Positions 6,121 through 14,731 are shown, counted from the stretch's first letter. The stretch: DNA of 16,273 bases from Vicinamibacteria bacterium (GCA_025937075.1 JAICSD010000040.1:1-16273), one strand, 5' to 3'. Translations and numbers: made by a program. The notes: generated from the letters alone by a model not told the origin.

Positions 6121-6265
6121 CCAGTCGCCAGTTCTGGACACCGAGCGGGCCTGGCAACTGCTGACTGGCAACCGTCAACTGGCAACTGATAACCGGCAGC
6201 TGGTTACTGGCTACTGACACGAGCGGATTCCCGGGAACTGGCGACTGGTTACTGGCTACTGACTT
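6121..6265 (+). repeat. Heptamer array bracketed by a 14-bp inverted repeat, actA-actB gap
   Basis: From 6151 to about 6220 the DNA reads as 7-mers of the CTGGCAA/CTGGTTA/CTGGCTA type, interrupted at 6221-6237, then four more in phase from 6238 ending exactly at the actB ATG. The last 18 bases of each block (tggttactggctactgac, 6201-6218 and 6246-6263) are identical. The left arm ccagtcgccagttc (6121-6134) is the exact reverse complement of 6235-6248, so the transcript can fold into a stem of 14 bp around a 100-nt loop. The final repeat unit occupies the place where the actB ribosome-binding site should be. Confidence 0.8.
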
Positions 6266-9200
6266 ATGGATTTTTCTGCGATTCGTTCGCGCCTGGCGAG
6301 CACCGAGGGACGCCTCTTCTGGCGGAGCATCGGTGAGCTGGCCGATACGCCACAGTTCCGGGAATATCTCCACCGCGAGTTTCCCGAACAGGCGGCCGAA
6401 TGGAATGACCCGAAGGGGCGGCGTGAGTTCCTGAAGCTCATGAGTGCGTCGCTCGCACTCGCCGGCGTGGGCGCCTGCGTGAAGCAGCCGCCCGAAAAAA
6501 TCATTCCGTACGTCACGCAGCCTGAGGAAATCGTCCCCGGCAAGCCGCTGTTCTTCGCGACCGCCTATCCGTTTGGCGGGATCGGTATTCCCGTCCTCGT
6601 GGAGAGTCACGAGGGCCACCCGACGAAGGTCGAGGGCAATCCCGAGCACCCCACCAGCCTTGGCGGAACCGATATCTTCGCGCAGGCGGCGATCCTTCAA
6701 CTGTACGACCCCGATCGGGCCAAAGTGGTCACGGGCCGCGGCGAGACGCGCAGCTGGAACGAGTTTCAGTCCGCGCTGCGGGTCGAGCTGCTTCAGCAGA
6801 AATCCAAGGGCGGGACGGGGCTGCGGTTCCTGACCGAGGCGATGACCTCGCCCACGATCGCCGAGCAGGTTTCTCTCATTCAGCAGGCGTTCCCGAGCGC
6901 GAAATGGCATCAGTGGGATCCCATCGCGCGCGATGCCTCGCGGATGGCCGCGCACGGCGCGGCCGGCGCGCCCAGCGACGCGCGCTACCACTTCGACAAG
7001 GCGGATGTCGTCGTCTCGCTCGAAGCTGATTTCCTCTGCGGCGCGTTGTCGGTGCCGGCGCAGAAAGCATTCGCCGCCCGGCGCCGCTTCACGGACGACA
7101 AGAAGGATCTGAGCCGCCTCTACGTCATCGAGAGCACGCCGTCATTGACCGGCGCGCGGGCGGACCACCGGCTGCCGCTCAAGGCTTCGGAAATCGAGGC
7201 GTTCTCCGCCGCGCTCGCCGCTGCCGTCGGCGCGGGGGGCGCGCAGGCGTCCTCGACGACCTTCTCGATTCCCACCGCGCAGAAATGGATCGCCGCGGTC
7301 GCCAAAGATCTTCAGGCGAGCCGCGGAAAATCCATCGTCATCGCAGGCGACTACCAGCCGCTCGCGGTGCACCAGCTCGCGCACGCGATGAACCAGGCGC
7401 TCGGGAATGTCGGCGCCACGGTCGAATATCTGCCGACGGTCGAAATCAATGCGACCAACCAGCTCGCGTCGCTCCGCGATCTCGTCGAGGCGATGAACGC
7501 GGGGCAGGTGGAGATGCTGGTGATCGTGGGCGCGAACCCGGTGTTCACCGCCCCCGCGGACGTGAATTTCCACGATGCGCTCGGCAAAGTGGGCTTTTCG
7601 GTTCACCATTCGCTCTACTACGACGAGACGTCCCGCTACTGCACGTGGACGATCCCGGCCGCGCACGCCTTCGAAAGCTGGGGCGACGTCCGCGCGCTCG
7701 ACGGCACGGTCACGATCATGCAGCCGCTCATCGCGCCTCTCTACGAAGGGCGCACCGAGACGGAACTCTTCGGCTGCTTCATCGACGCGCAGAACAACCG
7801 CTCGGCGCACGATCTCGTCAAGGATTACTGGACGCGCGCCCACGCGAAGCAGGTCGGCAGCTGGACGATCACCGACCCCAAGGGGCAGCCGTTCCACAGC
7901 CCCGAGAGCTTCTGGAAGCACGCGCTGCACGACGGGTTCATTACTGGAACCGCGGCCAGCGCGACGCCTCCGGCGGGAGCGTCGCCCGCTCCCGCGGCTG
8001 CCAATGCCCAACCTCCAACCTCCAACCTCCCAAATCCGCCCGCGAACGCCGCGAGCGGTGGCATGGAGATCATCTTCCGCCCCGACCCCACCATCTGGGA
8101 CGGCCGCTTCGCCAACATCGGCTGGCTGCAGGAGCTGCCCAAGCCGTTCTCCACGATTACCTGGGATCCGTCGGCGTGGATTGGCCGCAAATACGCCATC
8201 GACCATCAGCTCGAGGACGGCGACCTCATCGAGCTCAAGTACCGCGGCAAGAGCGTCACCCTGCCCGTGTGGCCAATTGACGGCCATCCCGAAGGCAGCG
8301 TGACGGTGTTCCTCGGCTATGGGCGCAAGGCCACCGGCCGCGTCGGCACGCCCGCAGACGACGTCGCGAAGGGCTTCGACGTGTTCCCGCTTCGCACCTC
8401 CGATGCACTGTGGTTCGACAACGGCCTGGAGATCTCGAAGGTCGGCCGGCGTTATCTGCTCGCGCGCGTGCAGGAGCATCACCTGATGGAGGGGCGCGCG
8501 CCGATCCGCATGGCGACGCTCGAGGAATACAAGGACGAGGGCACGAAGGTCATCCAGAAGCAGGGAGAGAAACCGCCGCGCGCGCTCTCGATCATTCCGG
8601 AATGGGAATACAACAGCTACCGCTGGGCGATGGCGATCGACCTCGCGACGTGCACCGGCTGCAGCACCTGCACCATCGCCTGCCAGAGCGAGAACAACAT
8701 TCCCGTCGTCGGCAAGGAGCAGGTGGACAAGGGACGCGAGATGCACTGGATTCGGGTGGACCACTACTACGTGGGCAATCCGCTCGAACCCGAAACCGTC
8801 GAGTCGCATCATCAGCCGCGGCCGTGCATGCAGTGTGAAACGGCGCCGTGCGAGCTGGTCTGCCCCGTCGGCGCGACGACGCACAGCTCGGAAGGGCTGA
8901 ACGACATGGTCTACAACCGCTGCGTCGGCACGCGGTACTGCTCGAACAACTGCCCCTATAAGGTGCGGCGCTTCAACTTCCTGCTGTATCAGGACTGGGA
9001 CACGCAAAGCCTCTATCCGATGCGCAATCCGGACGTGACCGTCCGGAGCCGCGGCGTCATGGAGAAGTGCACGTATTGCGTGCAGCGCATCAACTACGCG
9101 CGCATCGCGGCCAAGCGCGACGACCGCCGCATCCAGGACGGCGAGGTCGTGCCGGCGTGCGCGGCGGCGTGCCCGTCCGACGCGATCGTGTTCGGCGATC

Positions 9201-9367
9201 TCAATGACCCGAACAGCCGTGTGAACAAGCTGCGCGCCCAGCACCGCAACTACGGCGTGCTCGAGGAACTCAATACGCGTCCGCGCACGACATATCTCGC
9301 CGACGTCCGCAACCCGAATCCGGAGATCGACGGCGAGCGCGGATCATCCAAGCTGGCGGCTGAGTAA
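6266..9367 (+). CDS. actB: ACIII subunit ActB, MopB-like/Fe-S fusion
   Basis: The 1033-residue protein has the ActB plan. A short N-terminal region is followed by an embedded twin-arginine motif (GRREFLKLM, Arg52-Arg53), a hydrophobic stretch and a lipobox-like VGAC (Cys71). Then come a molybdopterin-oxidoreductase-fold domain (about 85-565) that in this family carries no molybdenum cofactor, a low-complexity linker (about 566-598), and a ferredoxin-type domain with four cysteine clusters. Visible cysteines are 796/799/802/806, 854/857/862/866, 886/892/896 and 935/938/965/969, fitting three [4Fe-4S] and one [3Fe-4S] as known for ActB. It is the peripheral periplasmic electron-wire subunit. 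The start is supported by the conserved region [18 protein letters not shown] before the Tat motif, despite no Shine-Dalgarno. actC follows after 3 bp. Confidence 0.96.
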   Translation: MDFSAIRSRLASTEGRLFWRSIGELADTPQFREYLHREFPEQAAEWNDPKGRREFLKLMSASLALAGVGACVKQPPEKIIPYVTQPEEIVPGKPLFFATAYPFGGIGIPVLVESHEGHPTKVEGNPEHPTSLGGTDIFAQAAILQLYDPDRAKVVTGRGETRSWNEFQSALRVELLQQKSKGGTGLRFLTEAMTSPTIAEQVSLIQQAFPSAKWHQWDPIARDASRMAAHGAAGAPSDARYHFDKADVVVSLEADFLCGALSVPAQKAFAARRRFTDDKKDLSRLYVIESTPSLTGARADHRLPLKASEIEAFSAALAAAVGAGGAQASSTTFSIPTAQKWIAAVAKDLQASRGKSIVIAGDYQPLAVHQLAHAMNQALGNVGATVEYLPTVEINATNQLASLRDLVEAMNAGQVEMLVIVGANPVFTAPADVNFHDALGKVGFSVHHSLYYDETSRYCTWTIPAAHAFESWGDVRALDGTVTIMQPLIAPLYEGRTETELFGCFIDAQNNRSAHDLVKDYWTRAHAKQVGSWTITDPKGQPFHSPESFWKHALHDGFITGTAASATPPAGASPAPAAANAQPPTSNLPNPPANAASGGMEIIFRPDPTIWDGRFANIGWLQELPKPFSTITWDPSAWIGRKYAIDHQLEDGDLIELKYRGKSVTLPVWPIDGHPEGSVTVFLGYGRKATGRVGTPADDVAKGFDVFPLRTSDALWFDNGLEISKVGRRYLLARVQEHHLMEGRAPIRMATLEEYKDEGTKVIQKQGEKPPRALSIIPEWEYNSYRWAMAIDLATCTGCSTCTIACQSENNIPVVGKEQVDKGREMHWIRVDHYYVGNPLEPETVESHHQPRPCMQCETAPCELVCPVGATTHSSEGLNDMVYNRCVGTRYCSNNCPYKVRRFNFLLYQDWDTQSLYPMRNPDVTVRSRGVMEKCTYCVQRINYARIAAKRDDRRIQDGEVVPACAAACPSDAIVFGDLNDPNSRVNKLRAQHRNYGVLEELNTRPRTTYLADVRNPNPEIDGERGSSKLAAE
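8005..8032 (+). repeat. Heptamer array inside actB linker
   Basis: TGCCCAA, CCTCCAA, CCTCCAA and CCTCCCA follow each other in phase and encode part of [13 protein letters not shown] in the Pro/Ala linker between the MopB-like and Fe-S domains of ActB. Confidence 0.75.
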
Positions 9368-9370
9368 CTG

Positions 9371-10750
9371 ATGGACCCGAAACCCGCTACGTATCCTGTC
9401 GCTCCGCTCATCGAGCCGGGCCACACGTTCGAGTCGATCACCGACAAGATCAGTGCGGTCGTCCTCTCGGGACGCCAGCCGCTGTTCTGGTTCGTCGTCC
9501 TCGGCTTCGGGATGCTGCTGACCGGCATGCTCGGGATGGCCATCGCGTGGCTGCTGCTGCGCGGCGTCGGCATCTGGGGCGTCAACATCCCCGTCGGGTG
9601 GGGCTTCGCGATCATCAACTTCGTCTGGTGGATCGGCATCGGCCACGCCGGGACGCTCATTTCCGCGATCCTCCTGCTGCTCAAGCAGGGCTGGCGCACC
9701 TCGATCAACCGTTTCGCGGAAGCGATGACGATCTTCGCGGTCATGTGCGCGGGCCTGTTCCCGCTCGTGCACACCGGGCGTCCGTGGCTGGCCGCGTACT
9801 GGCTGTTCCCGTATCCCAACAGCATGTCGATCTGGCCGCAGTTCAGAAGCCCGCTGATCTGGGACGTGTTCGCGGTCTCGACCTACTTCACCGTCTCGCT
9901 GATCTTCTGGTATACGGGGCTCATCCCCGATCTGGCGACGCTGCGCGACAAGGCGAAGAACCGGGTCGCCAAGGTGATCTACGGCATGTTCTCGCTCGGC
10001 TGGCGCGGATCCGGCCGCCACTGGCAGCGCTACGAGCACATCTACCTGCTGCTGGCGGGTCTGTCGACGCCGCTGGTGCTGTCCGTCCATACCGTCGTCA
10101 GCTTCGACTTCTCGATCGGGATCGTCCCCGGCTGGCACACGACGATCTTCCCGCCGTATTTCGTGGCCGGCGCGATTTACGACGGGTTCGCGATGGTGCT
10201 CACGCTCGCGATCCCGATCCGGGCGGTGTACCACCTCGAGGACTTCATCACGACGCGGCACCTCGAGAACATGGCGAAGGTGACGCTGGCCACGGGGCTG
10301 ATCGTGGCCTACGGCTACACGTCCGAAGTGTTCTTCGGGTGGTACAGCGCGAACAAGTACGAAGGGTTCATGATCTGGAACCGCATGACCGGTCCCTACT
10401 GGTACATGTACTGGACCCTGATCTTCTGCAACATCATTTCGCCGCAGTGGCTGTGGTTCAAGAAGGTGCGGACCTCGCCGTTCCTGCTGTTCTGCGTCGC
10501 GATGGTGGTCAACGTCGGCATGTGGCTCGAGCGGTTCGTGATCGTCGTGGTCAGCCTGCACCGCGACTTCGTGCCCGCCGCCTGGGGCATGTACCACGGG
10601 ACGAAGTGGGACTACATGACGTTCTTCGGAACGGTCGGCTTCTTCCTGACGATGTTCTTCCTGTTCATCAGGGCGCTGCCCATGATCTCGATCTTCGAGA
10701 TGCGCACGCTCGCGCCCGGCGCGAAAATTCCGGCCACGGAGGGACACTGA
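9371..10750 (+). CDS. actC: ACIII subunit ActC, NrfD-family membrane protein
   Basis: The 459-residue polytopic protein belongs to the NrfD/PsrC family, with about ten predicted helices starting near residue 38 (FWFVVLGFGMLLTGMLGMAI). Characteristic pieces include the helix with GHAGTLISAILLLLKQGWRT, which recurs in ActC, and VPGWHTTIFPPYFVAGA. It anchors ActB and provides a quinol-binding site. In solved ACIII structures ActC and ActF are homologous membrane subunits, and ActC is the likely main quinol-oxidising subunit. The gene begins 3 bp after actB and its TGA overlaps the actD ATG (TGATG). No cofactor motif is expected in this subunit. Confidence 0.95.
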   Translation: MDPKPATYPVAPLIEPGHTFESITDKISAVVLSGRQPLFWFVVLGFGMLLTGMLGMAIAWLLLRGVGIWGVNIPVGWGFAIINFVWWIGIGHAGTLISAILLLLKQGWRTSINRFAEAMTIFAVMCAGLFPLVHTGRPWLAAYWLFPYPNSMSIWPQFRSPLIWDVFAVSTYFTVSLIFWYTGLIPDLATLRDKAKNRVAKVIYGMFSLGWRGSGRHWQRYEHIYLLLAGLSTPLVLSVHTVVSFDFSIGIVPGWHTTIFPPYFVAGAIYDGFAMVLTLAIPIRAVYHLEDFITTRHLENMAKVTLATGLIVAYGYTSEVFFGWYSANKYEGFMIWNRMTGPYWYMYWTLIFCNIISPQWLWFKKVRTSPFLLFCVAMVVNVGMWLERFVIVVVSLHRDFVPAAWGMYHGTKWDYMTFFGTVGFFLTMFFLFIRALPMISIFEMRTLAPGAKIPATEGH

Positions 10751-11286
10751 TGGCCACGGCTTCCGTTTACGGACTGCTGGCGGAATTCGATACGCCCGCG
10801 GATCTCGTCGCCGCGACCAGGCGGGTGCACGCGGAAGGCTACCGGAAGATCGACACCTTCTCGCCGTTTCCCGTCGAGGAAGCGTGGGAGGCGATGCACC
10901 ATCACGACAAGCGGCTGTCGCTCATCGTGCTGCTCGGCGGTCTGACGGGGATGGTGAGCGGCTACGGCCTCGAGTACTGGGTCCACACGATGGCGTACCC
11001 GGTGAACGTCGCCGGCAAGCCGCTCAACAGCTGGCCGCAGTTCATCCCCGTGACGTTCGAGATGACCGTCCTCTTTGCCGCGATCTCGGCGCTGCTCGGG
11101 ATGATCGTGCTCAACGGCCTGCCGATGCCGTACCATCCGGTGTTCAACGTCGAACGGTTCGCGCGCGCCAGCCAGGACAAGTTCTTCCTGCTCATCGAGT
11201 CCGCGGATCCGAAGTTCGATCACAGCGGAACGCTGGAGCTGCTCAAAGGGCTCAATCCGAGTGAGATCAATGAAGTTGAACCGTAG
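10750..11286 (+). CDS. actD: ACIII subunit ActD (DUF3341 type)
   Basis: The 178-residue protein starts SVYGLLAEFDTPADLVAA, followed by a small soluble domain, two membrane helices (about 57-78 and 102-123) and a C-terminal NGLPMPYHPVFN segment. This is the ActD pattern. Its role in ACIII is structural: it packs against ActC/ActF and holds no cofactor. ATG 10750 shares one base with the actC stop. The gene end overlaps the start of actE, so actC, actD and actE are probably translationally coupled. Confidence 0.93.
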   Translation: MATASVYGLLAEFDTPADLVAATRRVHAEGYRKIDTFSPFPVEEAWEAMHHHDKRLSLIVLLGGLTGMVSGYGLEYWVHTMAYPVNVAGKPLNSWPQFIPVTFEMTVLFAAISALLGMIVLNGLPMPYHPVFNVERFARASQDKFFLLIESADPKFDHSGTLELLKGLNPSEINEVEP

Positions 11287-11920
11287 CGCGGACTGCGGCG
11301 TGCGGAGCGCGGGGCGCCGCGGACGGCTTGCGGCGGCGCTGCTGCTGGTCGCCGCGGCCGCGACCGGGTGCCGGCAGGACATGCACAACCAGCCGAAATA
11401 CATTCCGCTGCGCGACAGCGAGTTCTTCACGAACGGCTCGAGCGCGCGTCCGCTGCCGGAGGACACCGTCGCGCGGGGCACGCTCGAAGACGACGCGGCG
11501 TTCTACACCGGCAAGGAAAACGGCCAGCCGGTCACGGAACTCCCGATCCCGCTCACGCAGCAGCTCCTCGATCGCGGCGAGCAGCGCTTCAACATCTACT
11601 GCGCGCCCTGCCACGATCGGTCGGGCAGCGGGGACGGCATGATCGTGCGCCGCGGCTACAAGCAGCCGCCGTCGTATCACATCGATCGCCTGCGGCAGGC
11701 GCCGATCGGGCACTTCTTCGACGTGATGACGAACGGCTTTGGCGCGATGCCGGACTATCGCGCGCAGGTCCAGCCGCGCGATCGATGGGCGATCGCGGCG
11801 TACATCCGCGCCCTTCAGCTGAGCGAGCACGCGGCGGAATCCGACGTGCCGGCGCAGGATCGGGCGAAGCTCTCCCAGCCGCCGGCGGCACAGCGCGGCG
11901 AGGGAGCGGTCAGACACTGA
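11270..11920 (+). CDS. actE: ACIII subunit ActE, monoheme cytochrome c lipoprotein
   Basis: The 216-residue protein has a lipoprotein signal (basic RRGR, hydrophobic AAALLLVAAAA, then TGC with Cys34) and a cytochrome c domain with heme site C111-A-P-C-H115 and a likely axial Met in GFGAMPDY. ActE is the membrane-tethered monoheme c subunit that hands electrons from ACIII to the oxidase. ATG 11270 is preferred, with GTGAG 4 bases upstream; GTG 11261 three codons earlier is a second possibility. It overlaps actD by 17 bp and its TGA overlaps the actF ATG. The signal-peptide n-region (SADCGVRSAGRRG) is encoded by a 7-bp repeat array, making it longer than usual. Confidence 0.93.
   Translation: MKLNRSADCGVRSAGRRGRLAAALLLVAAAATGCRQDMHNQPKYIPLRDSEFFTNGSSARPLPEDTVARGTLEDDAAFYTGKENGQPVTELPIPLTQQLLDRGEQRFNIYCAPCHDRSGSGDGMIVRRGYKQPPSYHIDRLRQAPIGHFFDVMTNGFGAMPDYRAQVQPRDRWAIAAYIRALQLSEHAAESDVPAQDRAKLSQPPAAQRGEGAVRH
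11286..11313 (+). repeat. Heptamer array in actE signal-peptide coding region
   Basis: GCGCGGA, CTGCGGC, GTGCGGA and GCGCGGG place GCGG at exact 7-base intervals four times, beginning at the last base of the actD stop codon. High GC makes chance matches more likely here than at the other arrays. Confidence 0.5.
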
Positions 11921-13128
11921 TGAACAGTTACGCGCTCACCACGGATTCCGCGGTCTTCGACAGCCTTCAGCGGCGAGGACTCCTCGTCGGCGTTGCGGGT
12001 CTGGTCATCGGCGGCATCGGCGCCGCCCTGCAGCCCTCGCAATTGTGGCCGTCGTGGCTGATCGGCTTCATGTTCTGCCTCGGCATGACGCTCGGGTCGC
12101 TCGCCATGCTGATGCTCAACCACATGGTCGGCGGGCTGTGGGGCATGTCGACGCGGCGACTGTTCGAAGCCGGCAGCCGGCTGCTGCCGTATTGCATCCT
12201 GCTCTTCATCCCGATCTGTTTCGTCCTGCCGAAGCTGTACGTCTGGGCGCGTCCGGGCGCCATCGCGGCGGACGAAGTGCTGGCGCACCGCGGCGTCTAC
12301 TTCCACACGTGGTTCTTCCTGCTGCGGGCGGCCATCTACTTCGCGGTCTGGGGATTCTGCGCGTATTACCTGAATCGCTGGTCGGTGCAGCAGGACCGCG
12401 GGGAAGTGGCCCAGAACGAGCCCGACACGCGGCGTTTCCGCGTGATCAGCGCTCCGGGCCTGCTCCTCTACGTGGTCCTCATCAGCCTCGCCTCGATCGA
12501 CTGGCTCATGTCGCTCGACGCGCACTGGTTCTCCACGATGTTCGGGTTCATCATGGTGGCAGGCCAGGGACTCGGCGCGCTGTCGTTTGCCGTCGCCGTC
12601 CTCGCGCTGCTGGTGAACACCGAACCGCTCCGGTCGTTCCTGCGCCCTGTCATGTTTCACGACCTCGGCAAGCTGATGCTCGCCTTCGTGATGCTGTGGG
12701 CGTACTTCTCGTTCTCGCAGTTCCTGATCATCTGGGCGGGGAACCTGCCGGAGGAGATCATCTGGTATCTCGCGCGCATGCGGTACGGCTGGGGATACGT
12801 CAGCGTGATCGGAATCGCCTTCGGCCACTTCGTGTTCCCCTTCTGCGTCCTGCTGTCGGCCAGCCTGAAGCGGCGGCCGCAGTCCCTGGCCCGCGTCGCG
12901 TGGTACATCGTCGCCGTCCGTCTGCTCGATCTGATCTGGATCGTCTCGCCGGAGTTCAACCAGGGGAACACGATCGGGTTCCCGGTGAGCATCGCGAACG
13001 TGTTCCTGCCGATCGGCATGTTCGGCATCTGGGTGTTCCTCTTCGCGCGCACGCTGCGCACGCAGCCGCTGCTGCCCGCCAACGACCCGTACTTCAAGGA
13101 GATGGTGCTGAATGCCTCCGGGCACTAA
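11920..13128 (+). CDS. actF: ACIII subunit ActF, NrfD-like membrane protein
   Basis: The 402-residue protein is a paralogue of ActC, with about ten helices from residue 20 onward. Recognisable ActF features are GLLVGVAGLVIGGIGA near the start, the helix with LMLNHMVGGLWGM, DEVLAHRGVYF, LASIDWLMSLD, and FHDLGKLMLAFVMLWAYFSF with the following FLIIWAGNLPEE. In ACIII it is the second large membrane subunit, suggested in structural work to line a proton path. It overlaps actE by one base (TGATG) and the next gene by 17 bp. No N-terminal signal peptide precedes the first helix. Confidence 0.94.
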   Translation: MNSYALTTDSAVFDSLQRRGLLVGVAGLVIGGIGAALQPSQLWPSWLIGFMFCLGMTLGSLAMLMLNHMVGGLWGMSTRRLFEAGSRLLPYCILLFIPICFVLPKLYVWARPGAIAADEVLAHRGVYFHTWFFLLRAAIYFAVWGFCAYYLNRWSVQQDRGEVAQNEPDTRRFRVISAPGLLLYVVLISLASIDWLMSLDAHWFSTMFGFIMVAGQGLGALSFAVAVLALLVNTEPLRSFLRPVMFHDLGKLMLAFVMLWAYFSFSQFLIIWAGNLPEEIIWYLARMRYGWGYVSVIGIAFGHFVFPFCVLLSASLKRRPQSLARVAWYIVAVRLLDLIWIVSPEFNQGNTIGFPVSIANVFLPIGMFGIWVFLFARTLRTQPLLPANDPYFKEMVLNASGH

Positions 13129-13762
13129 CGCGGACGCGCACGCGCACGGCGACCTGCACAATCCTGACGTCGCGCACGAGTCGAGCGACATCAGCATCAA
13201 AGGGGTGCTGTGGTTCGTGGTGATCCTGGCCGGCACCGTCATCACGGTGCAGTTCGCAATGGCCGGGCTCATGAAGGTCTTCGAACACTACGAGGCGCGG
13301 AACGATCCTTTCGTCTCCCCGCTCGCGGCGCCGGCCGGATCGCTGCCGGCCGAGCCGCGCCTGCAGACGACGCCCTGGCAGGACCTGAAGCAGTTCCGCA
13401 CCGAAGAAGAGCTCGTCCTGCACTCGTACGGCTGGATCGATCAGAAGAACGGCATCGTGCGGCTGCCGATCGACAAAGCCAAGGCGTTGCTGCTCCAGCG
13501 CGGCATTCCGGTGCGCGCGAACGCGCCGACCGATCCGACCGAGGGGACCCACCTCGATGCGACAGGTGAGTCGAACAGCGCGCGGAAGATTCCGGCGGGT
13601 CAGGCCGACATGAGCACCGGCGACACCGGGCCGAGCGGGTCGCGCGGATCCAACGCGCCGGGCGGACCCGAGGCGGGCGCGCCGGCGGCGACGGGCAACG
13701 CGCAGACGCCGCCAACCGCCGCGCGCCAGCCGAAGAAACCCGGCGGCGGCGGAACTTTTTAG
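13112..13762 (+). CDS. Uncharacterised single-TM protein of the ACIII cluster
   Basis: The 216-residue protein has a His-rich cytoplasmic-type N terminus (HAHGDLHNPDVAHE, residues 10-23), one membrane helix (about 31-55), a conserved-looking segment at 83-135 (PRLQTTPWQDLKQF, then YGWIDQKNGIVRLPIDKAK and LLLQRGIPVR), and a Gly/Pro/Ala-rich tail from about 140. I do not recognise a named domain. The lack of Cys and heme motifs argues against a redox role. ATG 13112 has AGGAG 10 bases upstream inside actF and overlaps actF by 17 bp, so it is likely co-translated with the complex. An accessory or additional subunit of ACIII, or a factor linking it to the oxidase, is a reasonable inference. Confidence 0.85.
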   Translation: MPPGTNADAHAHGDLHNPDVAHESSDISIKGVLWFVVILAGTVITVQFAMAGLMKVFEHYEARNDPFVSPLAAPAGSLPAEPRLQTTPWQDLKQFRTEEELVLHSYGWIDQKNGIVRLPIDKAKALLLQRGIPVRANAPTDPTEGTHLDATGESNSARKIPAGQADMSTGDTGPSGSRGSNAPGGPEAGAPAATGNAQTPPTAARQPKKPGGGGTF

Positions 13763-13763
13763 C

Positions 13764-13780
13764 GCAGACCTGAGGTCTGC
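13764..13780 (+). repeat. Perfect 8-bp inverted repeat before sco
   Basis: GCAGACCT-G-AGGTCTGC starts two bases after the upstream stop codon and ends two bases before the sco Shine-Dalgarno. It lacks a U tract, so it is unlikely to be an intrinsic terminator. It could be a dispersed palindromic repeat or a hairpin acting on sco translation. Confidence 0.65.
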
Positions 13781-13782
13781 AC

Positions 13783-13790
13783 GGGGGTGA
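13783..13790 (+). promoter_or_regulatory. Ribosome-binding site deciding the sco start
   Basis: GGGGGTGA matches the ideal GGAGGTGA at seven of eight bases. It is 5 bases before TTG 13796 and 2 before GTG 13793, but overlaps GTG 13787. This favours the rare TTG start, or possibly GTG 13793. Confidence 0.5.
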
Positions 13791-13795
13791 ACGTG

Positions 13796-14680
13796 TTGAG
13801 CAAGACCACGGCGGCGGTTGTTCTGGCAGCCGTGTTGGGAACATCGGCGGCGGCGTTCGCGCAGGGGATGGGGATGCCGGCGCCCCCGGAACTGAACCCG
13901 GTGACGAAAAAGCCGAAGATCCTCGACAACGTCGGGATCGATCAGCGCATCGGGCAGCAGTTGCCGCTCGATACGCCGTTCGTGGACGACCACGGCCGGC
14001 AGGTGCGGCTCGGCGATTTCTACGGGAAGCGGCCCGTCGTCGTGGCGCTCGCGTATTTCGAGTGCCCGATGCTGTGCACGCAGGTGTTGAACGGCATGAC
14101 CGGCTCGCTGAAGACGATGAACTTCACGCCGGGCCAGGACTACGACGTGGTGGTGATCAGCATCAACCCGCGCGAAGGGCCGATGCTGGCCAAGGAGAAG
14201 AAGGCGGCGTACGTGGAACAGTTCGGCCGGCCCGAAACCGCGGACGGATGGCATTTCCTGACGGGCACGGATCGCTCGATTCACGCCGTCGCGGATGCGA
14301 TCGGGTTCCGGTATGCGTACGACGAGAACATCCAGCAGTACGCGCACGCCGCGGCCATTTATGTGACGACGGCGCAGGGAGTGGTGGCGCGGTACTTCCT
14401 GGGGCTGGACTATCCGCCGAGAAGCGTGCGCTTCGCGCTGGTCGAAGCGTCGAACAACCGGCTGGGAACGGTGGCAGACCAGGTGCTCCTGCTCTGCTAT
14501 AACTACGATCCGTCAACGGGCAAGTACGGCGCCGGAACGCTGGAGGCCGTGCGTATCGGAGGCGTGCTGACCGTGCTGGCGATCGTCGGATTCATCGTCG
14601 TCAGCCTGCGGCAGGAACGCGCGCGGGATGCGGCAGATGCGGCTGGCCCTGCGACGCACCATGTGCCGGGCCGTCCCTGA
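13796..14680 (+). CDS. sco: SCO1/SenC-family copper chaperone with C-terminal membrane anchor
   Basis: The 294-residue protein (from TTG 13796) has a signal peptide (TTAAVVLAAVLGTSAAAFAQ), a thioredoxin-fold SCO domain and a C-terminal membrane helix (about 253-271). Copper ligands are present: the C90-x3-C94 pair in FECPMLC and His184 in QYAHAAAIYV. SCO proteins deliver or reduce copper for the CuA centre of cytochrome oxidase subunit II, which is encoded next. Many SCO proteins are anchored at the N terminus, whereas here an N-terminal signal and a C-terminal helix are both visible; this form recurs in ACIII clusters. GTG 13787 would add three residues. The gene is 33 bp after the preceding one and 51 bp before coxB. 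Confidence 0.92.
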   Translation: MSKTTAAVVLAAVLGTSAAAFAQGMGMPAPPELNPVTKKPKILDNVGIDQRIGQQLPLDTPFVDDHGRQVRLGDFYGKRPVVVALAYFECPMLCTQVLNGMTGSLKTMNFTPGQDYDVVVISINPREGPMLAKEKKAAYVEQFGRPETADGWHFLTGTDRSIHAVADAIGFRYAYDENIQQYAHAAAIYVTTAQGVVARYFLGLDYPPRSVRFALVEASNNRLGTVADQVLLLCYNYDPSTGKYGAGTLEAVRIGGVLTVLAIVGFIVVSLRQERARDAADAAGPATHHVPGRP

Positions 14681-14731
14681 CAGCGAGTGTCGAACTGTGA
14701 TGATCCTCGGATCTCTTGATCTTTGCGGCTA

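Noticed and set aside
7142..9244. A 700-codon open frame on the minus strand opposite actB, and similar long antisense frames opposite actC, actF, coxB and the peptidase.
   Set aside because: They are Arg/His/Asp-rich translations without domains, mirror the high-GC third codon position of the real genes, and conflict with clear motif-bearing products on the other strand.
6266..9367. ActB as a catalytic molybdenum oxidoreductase.
   Set aside because: The fused C-terminal Fe-S domain, the operon and the ACIII family assign it as a MopB-fold protein that lacks the molybdenum cofactor.
14681..14731. A terminator or promoter between sco and coxB, suggested by GATCC-TC-GGATC.
   Set aside because: The arms are only 5 bp with no U tract, and no convincing -35/-10 pair is visible.
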